A stretch of 33,341 nucleotides of DNA from positions 7,379 to 40,719 of the forward strand of contig BMAT01005656.1 of assembly GCA_019649035.1 (NCBI GenBank), read 5' to 3'. The position numbers and the translations under genes were made by a program. This stretch comes from Elysia marginata (taxonomy: Eukaryota > Mollusca > Gastropoda > Plakobranchidae). The stretch's first letter is position 1; each line of letters opens with the position of its first letter. The notes under the pieces are model-generated. The model searched no databases. It was not told the DNA's origin and worked only from the letters and a program-made list of their open reading frames with translations. Shown here piece after piece: positions 12,801-19,605 of this stretch.

Positions 12801-15800
12801 TCCTTCCGTTCAAGTTAAATGTTGACTTTGAGAGTTTTGTCTTACAACCTTTTTTTATAAGGAAAGTAATGACGACATAGTGAAAGAAAATTCTTTTATC
12901 TTTTTTGGATGGGCTATGCGGTGGGTGTCGAAGTTACCAATACAATAAGTCAAATATCAGAAATTCACCGAATACCAGTGCTTTTTAAATCAATTTCTTG
13001 TTGGTGTATACTTCTACAGTATTACCTCAACTATTCGTCTTAATTTTTTATGCTATTGTTTCAGTTTAAATTAGCTATAAGTACCTAAAAATTTAGTAAA
13101 AAAGATATGTGGATCGTGAACTCTGTGCAAAATGAGTTTTTTAAATGTGCAGATTATTTCTTTAAACATTTTTTTTTTTTTATTTAATGTTCACTTTATC
13201 TTTTATCACTTCTAACTGGAGTACTATTGCCTTAGCTACAAAAAATATTTTTACTGTATACATCACTCTATAATTTGTAAACAGGTTTGACTTTTTCTCG
13301 CTTATCAGCATGGAGGTTATTATTTATAAGACAAAATACATATGTCTCTCGGCATAAAACTGATCACAATGTTAAATTTACTCACTCCCCAGCTGGCCTC
13401 CCGTCTCCGTCTGACCAAGAGCTGAGAGATAACTGGCAAGGTGGTAACAGTATGCCGGGTTTCTCGCTGGCCCAGGCAGACTCCCAGGGCGACCCCAACG
13501 ACGACTACTGTGCCTGTTGTCACAATGGCGGTGATGTTCTTTGTTGTGATCGTTGTCCGAGGGTCTTCCACTTGAAGTGTCACATCCCTGAGATTGGGGA
13601 AGTGCCAAAGTAAGTCATCATCATCATGAATCACCACCACCATCATCATCATTAATTATCATCACCATCATCACCATCATCATCAATCACCACCACCATC
13701 ATCATCATTAATCATCATCACCATCATCATCATTAACCATCATCACCATCATCATCATCGTCAATAATCTTATCAGTTTTACACTGATTTTGTTTTTTGA
13801 CCAAAATGTTAAAGACTACTGATATTCTGATTTTTATTACAACTCATTTGTACTGCTTGGCAGCTAGCTATTAGCCAATGAGCCCAAACTTCATTGTTAA
13901 TTTCCCAGTTTTTGTAATTTTTTTGTGTTAATAATCTGAAAGTTATGGTATCAGTTCTGTGCCAAAATATGTTACCTTATGTTACTGTATATTTAAATGG
14001 AGCATGGCAGACTTTTAAGTGTTTTAAATTTTTTCTTCATTTTTTTAAAAACAAATTAAATTATGGTAGCCACAATAAAATTGAAGCGCCAGTGCATTTA
14101 CTAACTAATAAGTGCCAGAGTTTGTGAGTATTTGTACATGGTTAATACAGATTTTTTGGCACTGAATACTGACTTCTTTAGCTCAATCATACCGATTTTC
14201 CGTTTTGAAGATTGGCAGGTCTGTCAGAACCACAAGCGCGACATGCTAGCCATGAGCCTTGCTGCCCCATAATAATTTATAGCGTTATCACCATGTTGTG
14301 AACTTTGCTCCCCCTGACCCTCCAATTTTGTTTGTTCTAGAGGCTCTTTTGTGTGTACAATATGTGAGGGCGACAACCCAGTCAGCATAGAGGAGTCACC
14401 GTCTGGGAAGAGGAAGGCACCTGGGGGGCTCACAGATGCCGAGTTGAAGGTAGGTATCTTAGGTTTCCAAAGTAAACTAGACTTAAAAACGAGTAAGCAA
14501 GTCAATTTTTTAAAAGTCAGGTATATAAATGCCGAGTTGAAGGTAGGTATCTTAGGTTTCCAAAGTAAACTAGACCTAAAAACGAGTAAGCAAGTCAGTT
14601 TTTTTAAAGTCAGGTATATATATTTTAGCTCTAAAAATATTGACAAAACAAGTGAGCTGACGGCTTTACGCCTATGTCAGACAAAAAAAAACTTACATAA
14701 ATACGGACAGGACTAACAATAAAAGAAAAGCAATAATATTATTATAAACAATATAAAATATGAATGACGAGATAAAATAAAAAAAATAACCTAGAAATCT
14801 AGATATAAATCTGTCTGCAGGATGAAAAAGAAAAAAAGGGGGGAGGGGGCGGGGGTACTAGGGGGAAGGGGCCTGAGGATCCACGAAAATTTTAACAAAT
14901 TGGGGGTTAAAACCGAGTGTAGCACTGGCACATGATGTTGGTGGAATATGTGTTGTATTTTTTTCCCATCACAATCTTGTATTGCTGTTTCAAGGTAAAT
15001 GTAATAGCAGTAAAGTGTCTCGCATTCTGTTCAAATGAGTCATAAGTCCAAAGGCTCAAGTTTTGGAGACATAGGCTTTTAAAGTTTAGTTGGGTATTCA
15101 GAAGTAAAAAAATAATTTTTTATTATAGATATCGGCCCTAAAACCATTTTGTAAGTTATCACGCCTAATTTCTTTTCAAATTTATTTTTTAGGTGTTAAT
15201 TTTAATTGGTACGGTTGCTAAGGCCTCAATACCTTGATCGTCTTCTAAAGTTTAAATGCTGTTTTCTCCCCTTTCTGAGATTCTCACAAATCCTAACCCT
15301 GTAACGACTATAACTTCATACAGAAGCAAGATAGAGCTTTTCTGTTTGTTGTATTTGAAAGTAGAGAAAATAAGCTTTTCTCTGATACCAATATCTGACT
15401 ACCCTCCAATTTCGACTTACGACTCATTTTGACCGGTTGCAAGACTTATGTTTTATTAAAGGTTTATGAAAACAAAAATAACGTGAAGTAGATTCCAGAT
15501 GATAATTCCAACTTGGAATAATACAAACATTTGCTTAATTCAAGCTACATTTACATTACTTTTTAAATATTTTCCTTTTGTCATGTACACAATTGATTTA
15601 ATTTTTTATGATTCACGTCAAAGTATTCCAATGGGTTCAAAACATCAGAACTGGACAGAATAAGGTTAAAAAGGTCTATTTTGTCAAACTTAGAAGAAAT
15701 AGTTAATTTTTCATTACAATGTTTTATTTATAGAAGCATAATGATTAAGCTAAATAAACTTTTTAGTTTTTTGATCTAACTAAGAGGTTCTTGGAAATGT

Positions 15801-17482
15801 TTTGCAGTAAGTTAAAAAAAACCAAACAAGCCAATTATGTATTTGAAAGTTTGTCATTGTGAATGTATTTTTTTTCACCTTCAGTCTTGTGAAAGAATCT
15901 TGTTGGATTTGTTTTGCCACCCATCGAGTGTTCCCTTCCAAGAGCCTGTCAACAGAATAGTAAGTTGATTTTTCTTTCCTTTTTTTCTTTTTTAAACTTA
16001 AAACATCAACAAACTTTGCTATCCTCTTAAAAATTCCCTCTTTTCTGATCTTAGCTAGCTTAAGATTTTTTTTTCAAATTACCCCATAGTTTTTCTTCCT
16101 CTCCTTAAAATTTGAAAACTTATTATGTAAGAATATTCAAATGTGTAATGCTTGTGCAAATATGTTCTTAAAAAAAAAAAGTTTATGAATGAAGAAAGCG
16201 CTAAATTTGCACGTTATAATTTTATGGGGATTCAATTTTTCTCAACCACTTATCATGACAATTACATAAATGTCCCAGACGACATTTCACACTGTACATG
16301 AAAGCAGTCGAATTTTATCAGTTAAATGATAGGTTGAAGCTGGAATTTCAGGTACCTCATCAAAGTGGGAAGAAATCATCTCCCTACATTTCCCAAGTGT
16401 TGAGGCCCCACCGCATAATTAATAACATGAATGAAACAATCCTCTTTCTTATTGTAGATTTTGTATCTTGTTTTCTTGCTCCCTTGCAGCAAGTACCGAA
16501 CTACTACAAGATCATCACGCAGCCGATGGACTTCACTCAGATTCGATGTAAACTGCAGCGCCAGCACCCGAACCACTACCAGAGTGTTAAGGCCTACCTG
16601 TGGGATCTCAGACAGGTGTTCATCAACTGTGCTATTTACAACAAGGTAGGTACCTGTTGATTATAAATAGACATGCTAAATTTTAAACCTATTTTGAACC
16701 TAGTACATAGCGACTCTCAAATAGAGCATTTTTTGTCCCCCTGAAAATTTTGATAAAATGGAGATTTTTTAAAACGTGGGTTGTTACCCATTATACCATG
16801 GACAAAGAAAATGCAGTATCTTTCATATGGTTTACTTTGCTGATACTGCTTTTGGTTTGTCCCGGGCAGCATTATAAAGCATACCAATAAATCTGTTTTA
16901 AAAAAGTGAGTAAATCTATCCAAAAAATACCAATACCTTTCTATATTGTTTAAAAGATTAAGTTCAAATACATACTTAAAAAGATTTTGATCTTTTGGTT
17001 GAAAATTGTAGGAGGAGAAAGCTTTTGAAATATAGCAATTTTTTTGGGGAAAAATCCAATATGGCGGCATTGCCATGGCAACCGTGATGTAAAAGAGAAA
17101 AATTCATATTATTTCCTACATTTATAGTGGTGCTGAAAACGATGGTGTAGTTTCTCTCAATCTCTGTCTGTCCCTCTTGACTTATCTTTAAGATTTCGTG
17201 TGCAGGCTTTGATTCGTCAATTATTTTTGTTGTGTTGATACCTTTTTCCAGGCTGGATCTGAAGTCGGCAAGGCTGGCAAGATAGTGCGGGATCTGTTGG
17301 AGGCTCTCGTTGCTCGTCTCATACCGCAGTACCTCGGTTTTGTCCAGGAAAACCCGAGCCCGTGCTTCAGTGCCCTGCAGCAGAAAAGCTTGACAGAGGG
17401 GACTAACGGCTCTGACATCGGAGAAGGAGAAAATGAGCTCGGGGCTAGTTTGCCGAAACGACCTCGGCTAGATGGAGAGTGA
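209..17482 (+). CDS. TRIM33: TIF1-family protein (TRIM24/TRIM33-like), 17 coding exons joined
   Basis: Joined exons (209-806, 1195-1445, 1709-1870, 2886-3068, 4199-4411, 5105-5560, 6275-6479, 7120-7190, 7959-8046, 8947-9097, 10093-10210, 11925-12195, 13393-13609, 14341-14449, 15885-15959, 16490-16645, 17252-17482) give about 1184 residues with matching phases at every junction and GT/AG borders throughout. Domain order is RING (from residue 13), B-box 1 (about 239-278), B-box 2 (299-330), coiled coil (about 338-469), a long Gly/Pro/Ser-rich middle, PHD (962-1003), bromodomain (about 1026-1130) and a C-terminal KRPR motif. This order is diagnostic of TIF1. Family members are nuclear transcriptional co-regulators with E3 ligase activity and a histone-reading PHD-bromodomain pair. 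Vertebrate TRIM24, TRIM33 and TRIM28 cannot be told apart from one protostome homologue here, so the symbol is a family label. The ATG at 209 follows an acceptor at 198-199 by nine bases, so the 5' UTR or extra N-terminal coding lies upstream. Confidence 0.93.
966..1080 (+). mobile_element. Fragment of a MITE related to the element at 6887-7060
   Basis: Lies in intron 1. It shares the order TTAAGATGAAC, then GTCCCTTTTC, a T run, ATGTTACTG and AACTTTG with the element in intron 7. Only the left part is recognisable; no right inverted repeat was found. Confidence 0.5.
1195..1445 (+). CDS. TRIM33: TIF1-like exon 2: last RING cysteines and B-box 1
   Basis: The acceptor AG is at 1193-1194. The split codon makes Glu200, followed directly by CPVC (C201, C204), the last zinc pair of the RING. 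A linker then leads into B-box 1: CTAC, YCVQC, LCDSC, and the His of KDH, all with family spacing. In TIF1 proteins B-box 1 helps ligase function and assembly. The donor GTGAGC follows at 1446 and the exon ends in phase 0. Confidence 0.9.
1709..1870 (+). CDS. TRIM33: TIF1-like exon 3: B-box 2
   Basis: The acceptor AG is at 1707-1708 and the donor GTGAAC at 1871. The exon encodes 54 residues carrying B-box 2: C299 and H302, then CERC, CRDC and the closing DHKDH. The string LTCRDCQL followed by HKYQFL is typical of TRIM24/TRIM33. Both ends are in phase 0, so the exon could be skipped without a frameshift, though that would remove the B-box. Confidence 0.93.
1871..2885 (+). other. Intron 3, no feature seen apart from a G run
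   Basis: About 1 kb between exons 3 and 4. A T run followed by a G run lies at about 1975-1996. Otherwise AT-rich with no recognisable element. Confidence 0.6.
2886..3068 (+). CDS. TRIM33: TIF1-like exon 4: first half of coiled coil
   Basis: The acceptor at 2884-2885 has a pyrimidine-rich tract and the donor GTGAGG starts at 3069. The 61 residues are helical and rich in Lys, Glu, Gln and Leu, with no Pro. They continue directly from B-box 2, as the coiled coil does in every TIF1. This segment mediates homo- or hetero-oligomer formation in the family. Both ends are in phase 0. Confidence 0.9.
3069..4198 (+). other. Intron 4, nothing recognisable
   Basis: AT-rich, about 1.1 kb, with stops in all frames and no repeat that I could pair within the window. 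Intron 5 (4412-5104) and intron 6 (5561-6274) look the same. Confidence 0.6.
4199..4411 (+). CDS. TRIM33: TIF1-like exon 5: second half of coiled coil
   Basis: The acceptor AG is at 4197-4198 and the donor GTAAGG at 4412. The 71 residues include [20 protein letters not shown] and [16 protein letters not shown]. The second string matches the TIF1 region with SxALLYSK just after the coiled coil. Both ends are in phase 0. Confidence 0.9.
5105..5560 (+). CDS. TRIM33: TIF1-like exon 6: post-coiled-coil motif and Gly-rich repeat, two donors
   Basis: The acceptor is at 5103-5104. The first part ([20 protein letters not shown], then [15 protein letters not shown]) corresponds to the conserved TIF1 stretch after the coiled coil. 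Next come long Gly runs and two near-identical peptide modules containing [14 protein letters not shown] and ending in ANQ. Each module ends at CAG followed by GTCAGT, so there are two equally good donors, at 5378 and 5561, exactly 183 bp apart and both in phase 0. The coordinates given are the long form; the short form ends at 5377 and lacks 61 residues. Confidence 0.85.
5295..5569 (+). repeat. Tandem duplication with 183-bp period in exon 6
   Basis: Core segments at about 5295-5386 and 5478-5569 are nearly identical and include the exon end and donor. The spacer is GGN-rich and encodes Gly runs. Confidence 0.9.
6275..6479 (+). CDS. TRIM33: TIF1-like exon 7: Pro/Ser/Gly-rich middle region
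   Basis: The acceptor is at 6273-6274 and the donor GTAAG at 6480; the exon ends in phase 1. It begins [18 protein letters not shown] and continues into a Pro-, Met- and Ser-rich low-complexity segment. No domain is visible. The middle region of TIF1 proteins is poorly conserved and carries short cofactor-binding motifs. The higher GC content than the flanking introns and the open frame support coding. Confidence 0.82.
6887..7060. mobile_element. 174-bp MITE with 27-bp terminal inverted repeats (Tc1/mariner/pogo-like)
   Basis: The ends start with TACAGTGCAATCCTG and, read on the other strand, TACATTGGAATCCTG; 24 of 27 bases pair. TA lies at both ends, as expected for TA-target DNA transposons. 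It is too short to encode a transposase. It lies in intron 7, 59 bp upstream of exon 8. Confidence 0.8.
7120..7190 (+). CDS. TRIM33: TIF1-like exon 8: short middle-region exon
   Basis: The acceptor TTTTAACAG is preceded by a long pyrimidine tract; the donor GTATGC begins at 7191. The exon enters in phase 1 and leaves in phase 0. It encodes 24 residues ([14 protein letters not shown] and [10 protein letters not shown]). A dispersed palindromic repeat begins 26 bp after the donor. Confidence 0.78.
7217..7297 (-). repeat. Short palindromic dispersed repeat, copy 1
   Basis: About 80 bp, inverted relative to the copies at 16796 and 19527. Shared core on this strand: AAAAGCAGTATC, GTAAACCATATGA, GATGCTGCATTTT, TTTGTCC. 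It lies just inside intron 8. Confidence 0.8.
7959..8046 (+). CDS. TRIM33: TIF1-like exon 9: middle region, NAGNAG acceptor
   Basis: The acceptor sequence is CTCAGCAG, giving tandem AGs at 7957-7958 and 7960-7961; the second choice would drop one Gln. The exon encodes about 29 residues ([17 protein letters not shown] onward) and ends in phase 1 at a GTGAGA donor (8047). Confidence 0.8.
8047..8946 (+). other. Intron 9, no element recognised
   Basis: About 0.9 kb, AT-rich. Intron 10 (9098-10092) is similar. Neither holds a repeat matched elsewhere in the window. Confidence 0.55.
8947..9097 (+). CDS. TRIM33: TIF1-like exon 10: Ser/Arg/Pro-rich middle region
   Basis: The acceptor is CACACAG ending at 8946 and the donor GTACGA starts at 9098. 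Phase 1 entry and phase 2 exit fit the neighbouring exons. It encodes about 50 residues rich in Ser, Pro, Arg and Asn, including [20 protein letters not shown]. No domain is seen; probably a disordered linker. Confidence 0.8.
10093..10210 (+). CDS. TRIM33: TIF1-like exon 11: candidate SUMO-site segment
   Basis: The acceptor is at 10091-10092 after a long T-rich tract; the donor GTAAGT is at 10211. The peptide [18 protein letters not shown] includes VKKE, which fits the consensus for SUMO attachment (hydrophobic-Lys-x-Glu). In vertebrate TRIM24 the equivalent stretch has two such sites, so this is a plausible but untested modification site. The exon ends in phase 0. Confidence 0.82.
10614..10634 (+). 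CDS. TRIM33: Candidate 21-nt microexon (KHSETVL)
   Basis: A pyrimidine-rich tract ending CACATTTCAG precedes 21 bases encoding KHSETVL, followed by GTAGGT. The flanking exons meet in phase 0, so inclusion adds seven residues without a frameshift. It is not counted in the joined model. The flanking signals are better than expected for a random spot, but without RNA evidence it remains a prediction. Confidence 0.42.
10785..11145. other. GC-richer island in intron 11, identity unknown
   Basis: Less AT-rich than the rest of the intron and open in overlapping frames on both strands over about 200-270 bp. The translations match no family I know. It could be an old mobile-element remnant. Confidence 0.35.
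11925..12195 (+). CDS. TRIM33: TIF1-like exon 12: Ser/Thr/Pro-rich region before PHD
   Basis: The acceptor TTTACCAG ends at 11924 and the donor GTAATC begins at 12196. It encodes about 90 residues beginning [20 protein letters not shown], which looks helical, then a Ser/Thr/Pro-rich tail. No exact HP1-box (PxVxL) or LxxLL motif is present. Phase 0 in, phase 1 out. Confidence 0.84.
12196..13392 (+). other. Intron 12, nothing recognisable
   Basis: About 1.2 kb of AT-rich sequence between the Ser/Thr/Pro-rich exon and the PHD exon. I see no inverted repeat or coding stretch. Confidence 0.55.
13393..13609 (+). CDS. TRIM33: TIF1-like exon 13: PHD finger, first six ligands
   Basis: The acceptor CCCCAG ends at 13392 and the donor GTAAGT begins at 13610. 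The exon encodes a linker and then most of a PHD finger: C962, C965, C974, C977, H982, C985. The string [20 protein letters not shown] is the TIF1-type PHD core, which in TRIM24 and TRIM33 binds histone H3 with unmodified Lys4. A CAT/ATC repeat starts right after the donor. Confidence 0.95.
13615..13767 (+). repeat. CAT/ATC trinucleotide repeat with higher-order units
   Basis: Starts six bases after the exon 13 donor. Imperfect (CAT)n/(CAC)n runs are interrupted by AATCACCACCACC and ATTAAT motifs that recur at intervals of roughly 60 bp. Confidence 0.92.
14341..14449 (+). CDS. TRIM33: TIF1-like exon 14: end of PHD and linker to bromodomain
   Basis: The acceptor GTTCTAG ends at 14340. The exon supplies the last PHD ligands (C1000, C1003 in FVCTICE), a basic linker (SGKRKAPGG) and the start of the first bromodomain helix (LTDAELK). 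The donor GTAGGT is at 14450; an identical donor context recurs 93 bp downstream at 14543 and stays in frame. Phase 2 in, phase 0 out. Confidence 0.92.
14436..14630 (+). repeat. Tandem duplication with 93-bp period spanning exon 14 end
   Basis: The copy from 14436 and the copy from 14529 differ at only a few positions. Each contains the last 14 bases of exon 14 (ATGCCGAGTTGAAG), the donor GTAGGT and about 75 bases of intron. Confidence 0.93.
14838..14871 (+). other. Potential G-quadruplex in intron 14
   Basis: Five G runs of 6, 5, 5, 5 and 4 bases, separated by spacers of 1, 1, 5 and 2 bases, on the transcribed-sense strand. This meets the usual four-run pattern with very short loops. Confidence 0.8.
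15017..15445. mobile_element. 429-bp MITE with about 32-bp inverted ends, copy 1
   Basis: The left end reads GTCTCGCA then AAATGAGTCATAAGTC; the right end, reverse-complemented, reads GTCTTGCA then AAATGAGTCGTAAGTC. A second copy in the same orientation lies at 28237-28674 and keeps the same internal blocks. No coding capacity. It lies in intron 14. Confidence 0.85.
15885..15959 (+). CDS. TRIM33: TIF1-like exon 15: first bromodomain helix and ZA loop
   Basis: The acceptor CACCTTCAG ends at 15884 and the donor GTAAGT begins at 15960. The 25 residues [20 protein letters not shown] plus PVNRI match the TIF1 bromodomain alphaZ helix and ZA loop, where the usual WPF shelf is replaced by a TIF1-like xxF motif. 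Both ends are in phase 0. Confidence 0.92.
15960..16489 (+). other. Intron 15, nothing recognisable
   Basis: About 0.5 kb, AT-rich. Part of it is open into exon 16 but shows no family similarity, so I treat it as intron. Confidence 0.6.
16490..16645 (+). CDS. TRIM33: TIF1-like exon 16: bromodomain core
   Basis: The acceptor CCCTTGCAG ends at 16489 and the donor GTAGGT begins at 16646. The 52 residues include [18 protein letters not shown] and the NCAIYNK motif. Asn1107 occupies the position that contacts acetyl-lysine in bromodomains, with the preceding Tyr also kept. A functional acetyl-lysine reader is therefore expected. Confidence 0.94.
16796..16870 (+). repeat. Short palindromic dispersed repeat, copy 2
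   Basis: Core GGACAAAG, AATGCAGTATCTTTCATATG, GATACTGCTTTT and TTTGTCCCGGGCAG, with the two GCAGTATC/GATACTGC arms able to pair. It lies in intron 16. Confidence 0.85.
17252..17482 (+). CDS. TRIM33: TIF1-like exon 17: last bromodomain helix and C-terminus
   Basis: The acceptor CTTTTTCCAG ends at 17251; the frame closes at the TGA at 17480-17482. The beginning ([20 protein letters not shown]) forms the last bromodomain helix. The tail ends with PKRPRLDGE, a short basic cluster that would serve as a nuclear localisation signal and resembles the basic C-terminus of vertebrate TIF1 proteins. Confidence 0.92.
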   Translation, partial: AGSEVGKAGKIVRDLLEALVARLIPQYLGFVQENPSPCFSALQQKSLTEGTNGSDIGEGENELGASLPKRPRLDGE

Positions 17483-17489
17483 ACAGTTG

Positions 17490-17604
17490 TTCCATTCTTA
17501 CAGATTTCACGGAAATGTTGATGTGCTACTTCTCAAGTGTTAAATGACTGTTTCATTCTTACAGATTTCACGGATATGTTAATGAGTGCTACTTCTCAAG
17601 TGTT
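17490..17604 (+). repeat. Tandem duplication of about 61 bp at the start of the 3' UTR
   Basis: Two copies contain CATTCTTACAGATTTCACGG and TGCTACTTCTCAAGTGTT, starting at about 17490 and 17551. They differ at a few positions. Confidence 0.88.
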
Positions 17605-18283
17605 GGGTTTTGTTATTAAGTAACCTGTCACAAGATATGCAACAAATACAAAGTAAAGTCGTGTTCTGGAAAGTGACTAAGAGGAATTATGTGGACCAAA
17701 GTGAGAGATATTTTACATGATATATAGTGGTTGTAAATTACCCTATATGAATTCAGTTATATATATGCCGAATCTGAACGTGACATTATTGATTCAGGTC
17801 TAATAAGTCTTTAGTGTCTGAAGCAGAAGTGAATCGTGTCAAAAATTTGCAAATGAACTCAAGACTAAGTGAAGGACAATTCCTATTTAATATCCCTATT
17901 ATATCACTATCTTGTGATATATTTCCATTTCTTCGAACATCTTGGAGTACCCTTATCAATGGATATACAAAATTTTTGGCTAATCTGGATTGTACGGTGT
18001 TAAAAAAAAAGGGCGAGCTAACAGCCCAGGAATTTTCCCTGGATGATCATACAAGTGTGTGAATTATTCTAAAACTTCTGAAATGTTCACGGATACTTGA
18101 ACAATGTGAGTGTATAAATACAAGCCAAAGACAGTAAAACAGGTCACCTATTTTTTCTTTCTTAATGTTCTATATCTCAGGGCAGACTGGTCAAAATCTT
18201 ATGAAGAGTGTGTAACCTTAGTTCGCATCTTCTATATTAATATTTCATGTTTATGTTGGTTTCTGATTTGAAAAGGAAATACA

Positions 18284-18364
18284 TCGATGGCAGGCACATC
18301 AAACCTCTGATGTGGCTTCTTTATCTATATATTAACACCATAGGTTTGATGTGCCTGGCATCGA
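18284..18364. repeat. Foldback with 23-bp arms and 35-base loop
   Basis: The arm at 18284-18306 pairs with 18342-18364 with one mismatch (TCGATGGCAGG against CCTGGCATCGA at the base of the stem). It lies in the probable 3' UTR. Confidence 0.85.
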
Positions 18365-18696
18365 CCTGTAGTAAGATCTCTACACGGCACCCTACAGTGC
18401 AGGGTAGAGATACTCTCAGACAGCTAAGCAGTTTCATTGATTTCTAAAGCCCCTGAAGTTCCTATTCAATTCAACAAAATCTTGATATTGATTTCTCCGA
18501 CAGGGATGTAAATCTCTCAGATTTGATCTGGTTTCAGGGGAAAATTAAATTGGATTTATTTTAGAAAAAAAAAATTTTTCAATCTGTAATTCAACATTTG
18601 TGTCTAGTTTTATAACCTCTCAAGGTACTGAATATAAAGGGGCATTACTCCCTGGTCCTTGAAGCCTAATTCAGATCGTTATCTTACTTCATACTT

Positions 18697-18719
18697 GAAC
18701 TATATATATAATATAGTTC
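18697..18719. repeat. Small AT-rich palindrome
   Basis: GAACTATAT, a five-base centre, then ATATAGTTC; the nine-base arms are perfect. Lies just upstream of the first AATAAA (18747). Confidence 0.7.
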
Positions 18720-19260
18720 CATTTTGAAAAATTAATTTTTATTTATAATAAATATAGATATGTCTTGCGTCCAGGTTAACCTCCTTGAGTTTATCCCGGC
18801 AAAACCCGGCTGCCGCCTAAAATTTACGGGAGGGACTTAGCTTTCCCTCTTGGGCCGATGAGGCTTGCCCATTTCGATTGTGATCGTGACGATCGTGACA
18901 GAAAGTTTAAAATTGTGTTTGATTTTCCAAAAAAAAATGTTACAGTTGAAAGGAAAAATAAGTGCTCTGATTGTAACAGACATATATATAACAGATTCTT
19001 AAATCTTTCTGTGACTTACAAATTGATTCTTGTTTCAAGTAAAAATATTGGGAATTTAGGTTTCTACTCTAAAAAATGACTTTAAAAAATATTTTGAAGA
19101 TGTTTTGCCTCATTTAGTAGTTTCAGTGTGTTTTTTATCCATTTTTTCAAGGTTTTGGGATCAATGTGATCAGAACAAATAACAAATGAAAAAAATATTT
19201 TTATAGTGAAAAAACAATTGTATTGTATTACGTCCCAGAGCCTCTATTTCAAAGATTCAC

Positions 19261-19335
19261 NNNNNNNNNNNNNNNNNNNNNNNNNNNNNNNNNNNNNNNN
19301 NNNNNNNNNNNNNNNCCCCCCCCCCCCCCCCCCCC
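19261..19335. other. Assembly gap followed by poly-C
   Basis: 55 undetermined bases (19261-19315), then a run of 20 C. The gap length may be an estimate, so distances across it are uncertain. Confidence 0.98.
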
Positions 19336-19526
19336 AATCCCCATGATGTTAGGATAAGTACATAGAAAAGTTTACCACATTACAAACTAAAAGATGTACA
19401 CTGATGTACACACAAGACGTTAAAACACTATACGGATAGGGTTAAGAGTCCCTTGCAGATTTTTTTTTCATTAGTCCTTACATCCTTGTATTGAGGTCTC
19501 AAAGCAAGGTTATAACTTAGCAGAAG

Positions 19527-19605
19527 TCTGCCGTGGACAAACGAAATGCAGTATCTTTCATATGGTTTACCCTGCAGATACTGCTTTTGTTTTGTCCCGG
19601 GCAGA
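19527..19605 (+). repeat. Short palindromic dispersed repeat, copy 3 (most complete)
   Basis: The ends are TCTGCCGTGGACAAA and TTTGTCCCGGGCAGA, nearly perfect inverted repeats. The inner arms GCAGTATCT and AGATACTGC also pair around a CATATG-containing loop. Confidence 0.88.

Noticed and set aside
13615..13767. CRISPR-like array
   Set aside because: It is a simple trinucleotide repeat in a eukaryotic intron without constant repeats and variable spacers.
16298..16489. Upstream extension of exon 16 in the open frame
   Set aside because: A strong acceptor at 16488-16489 joins directly to the bromodomain sequence in phase; the extension has no family similarity.
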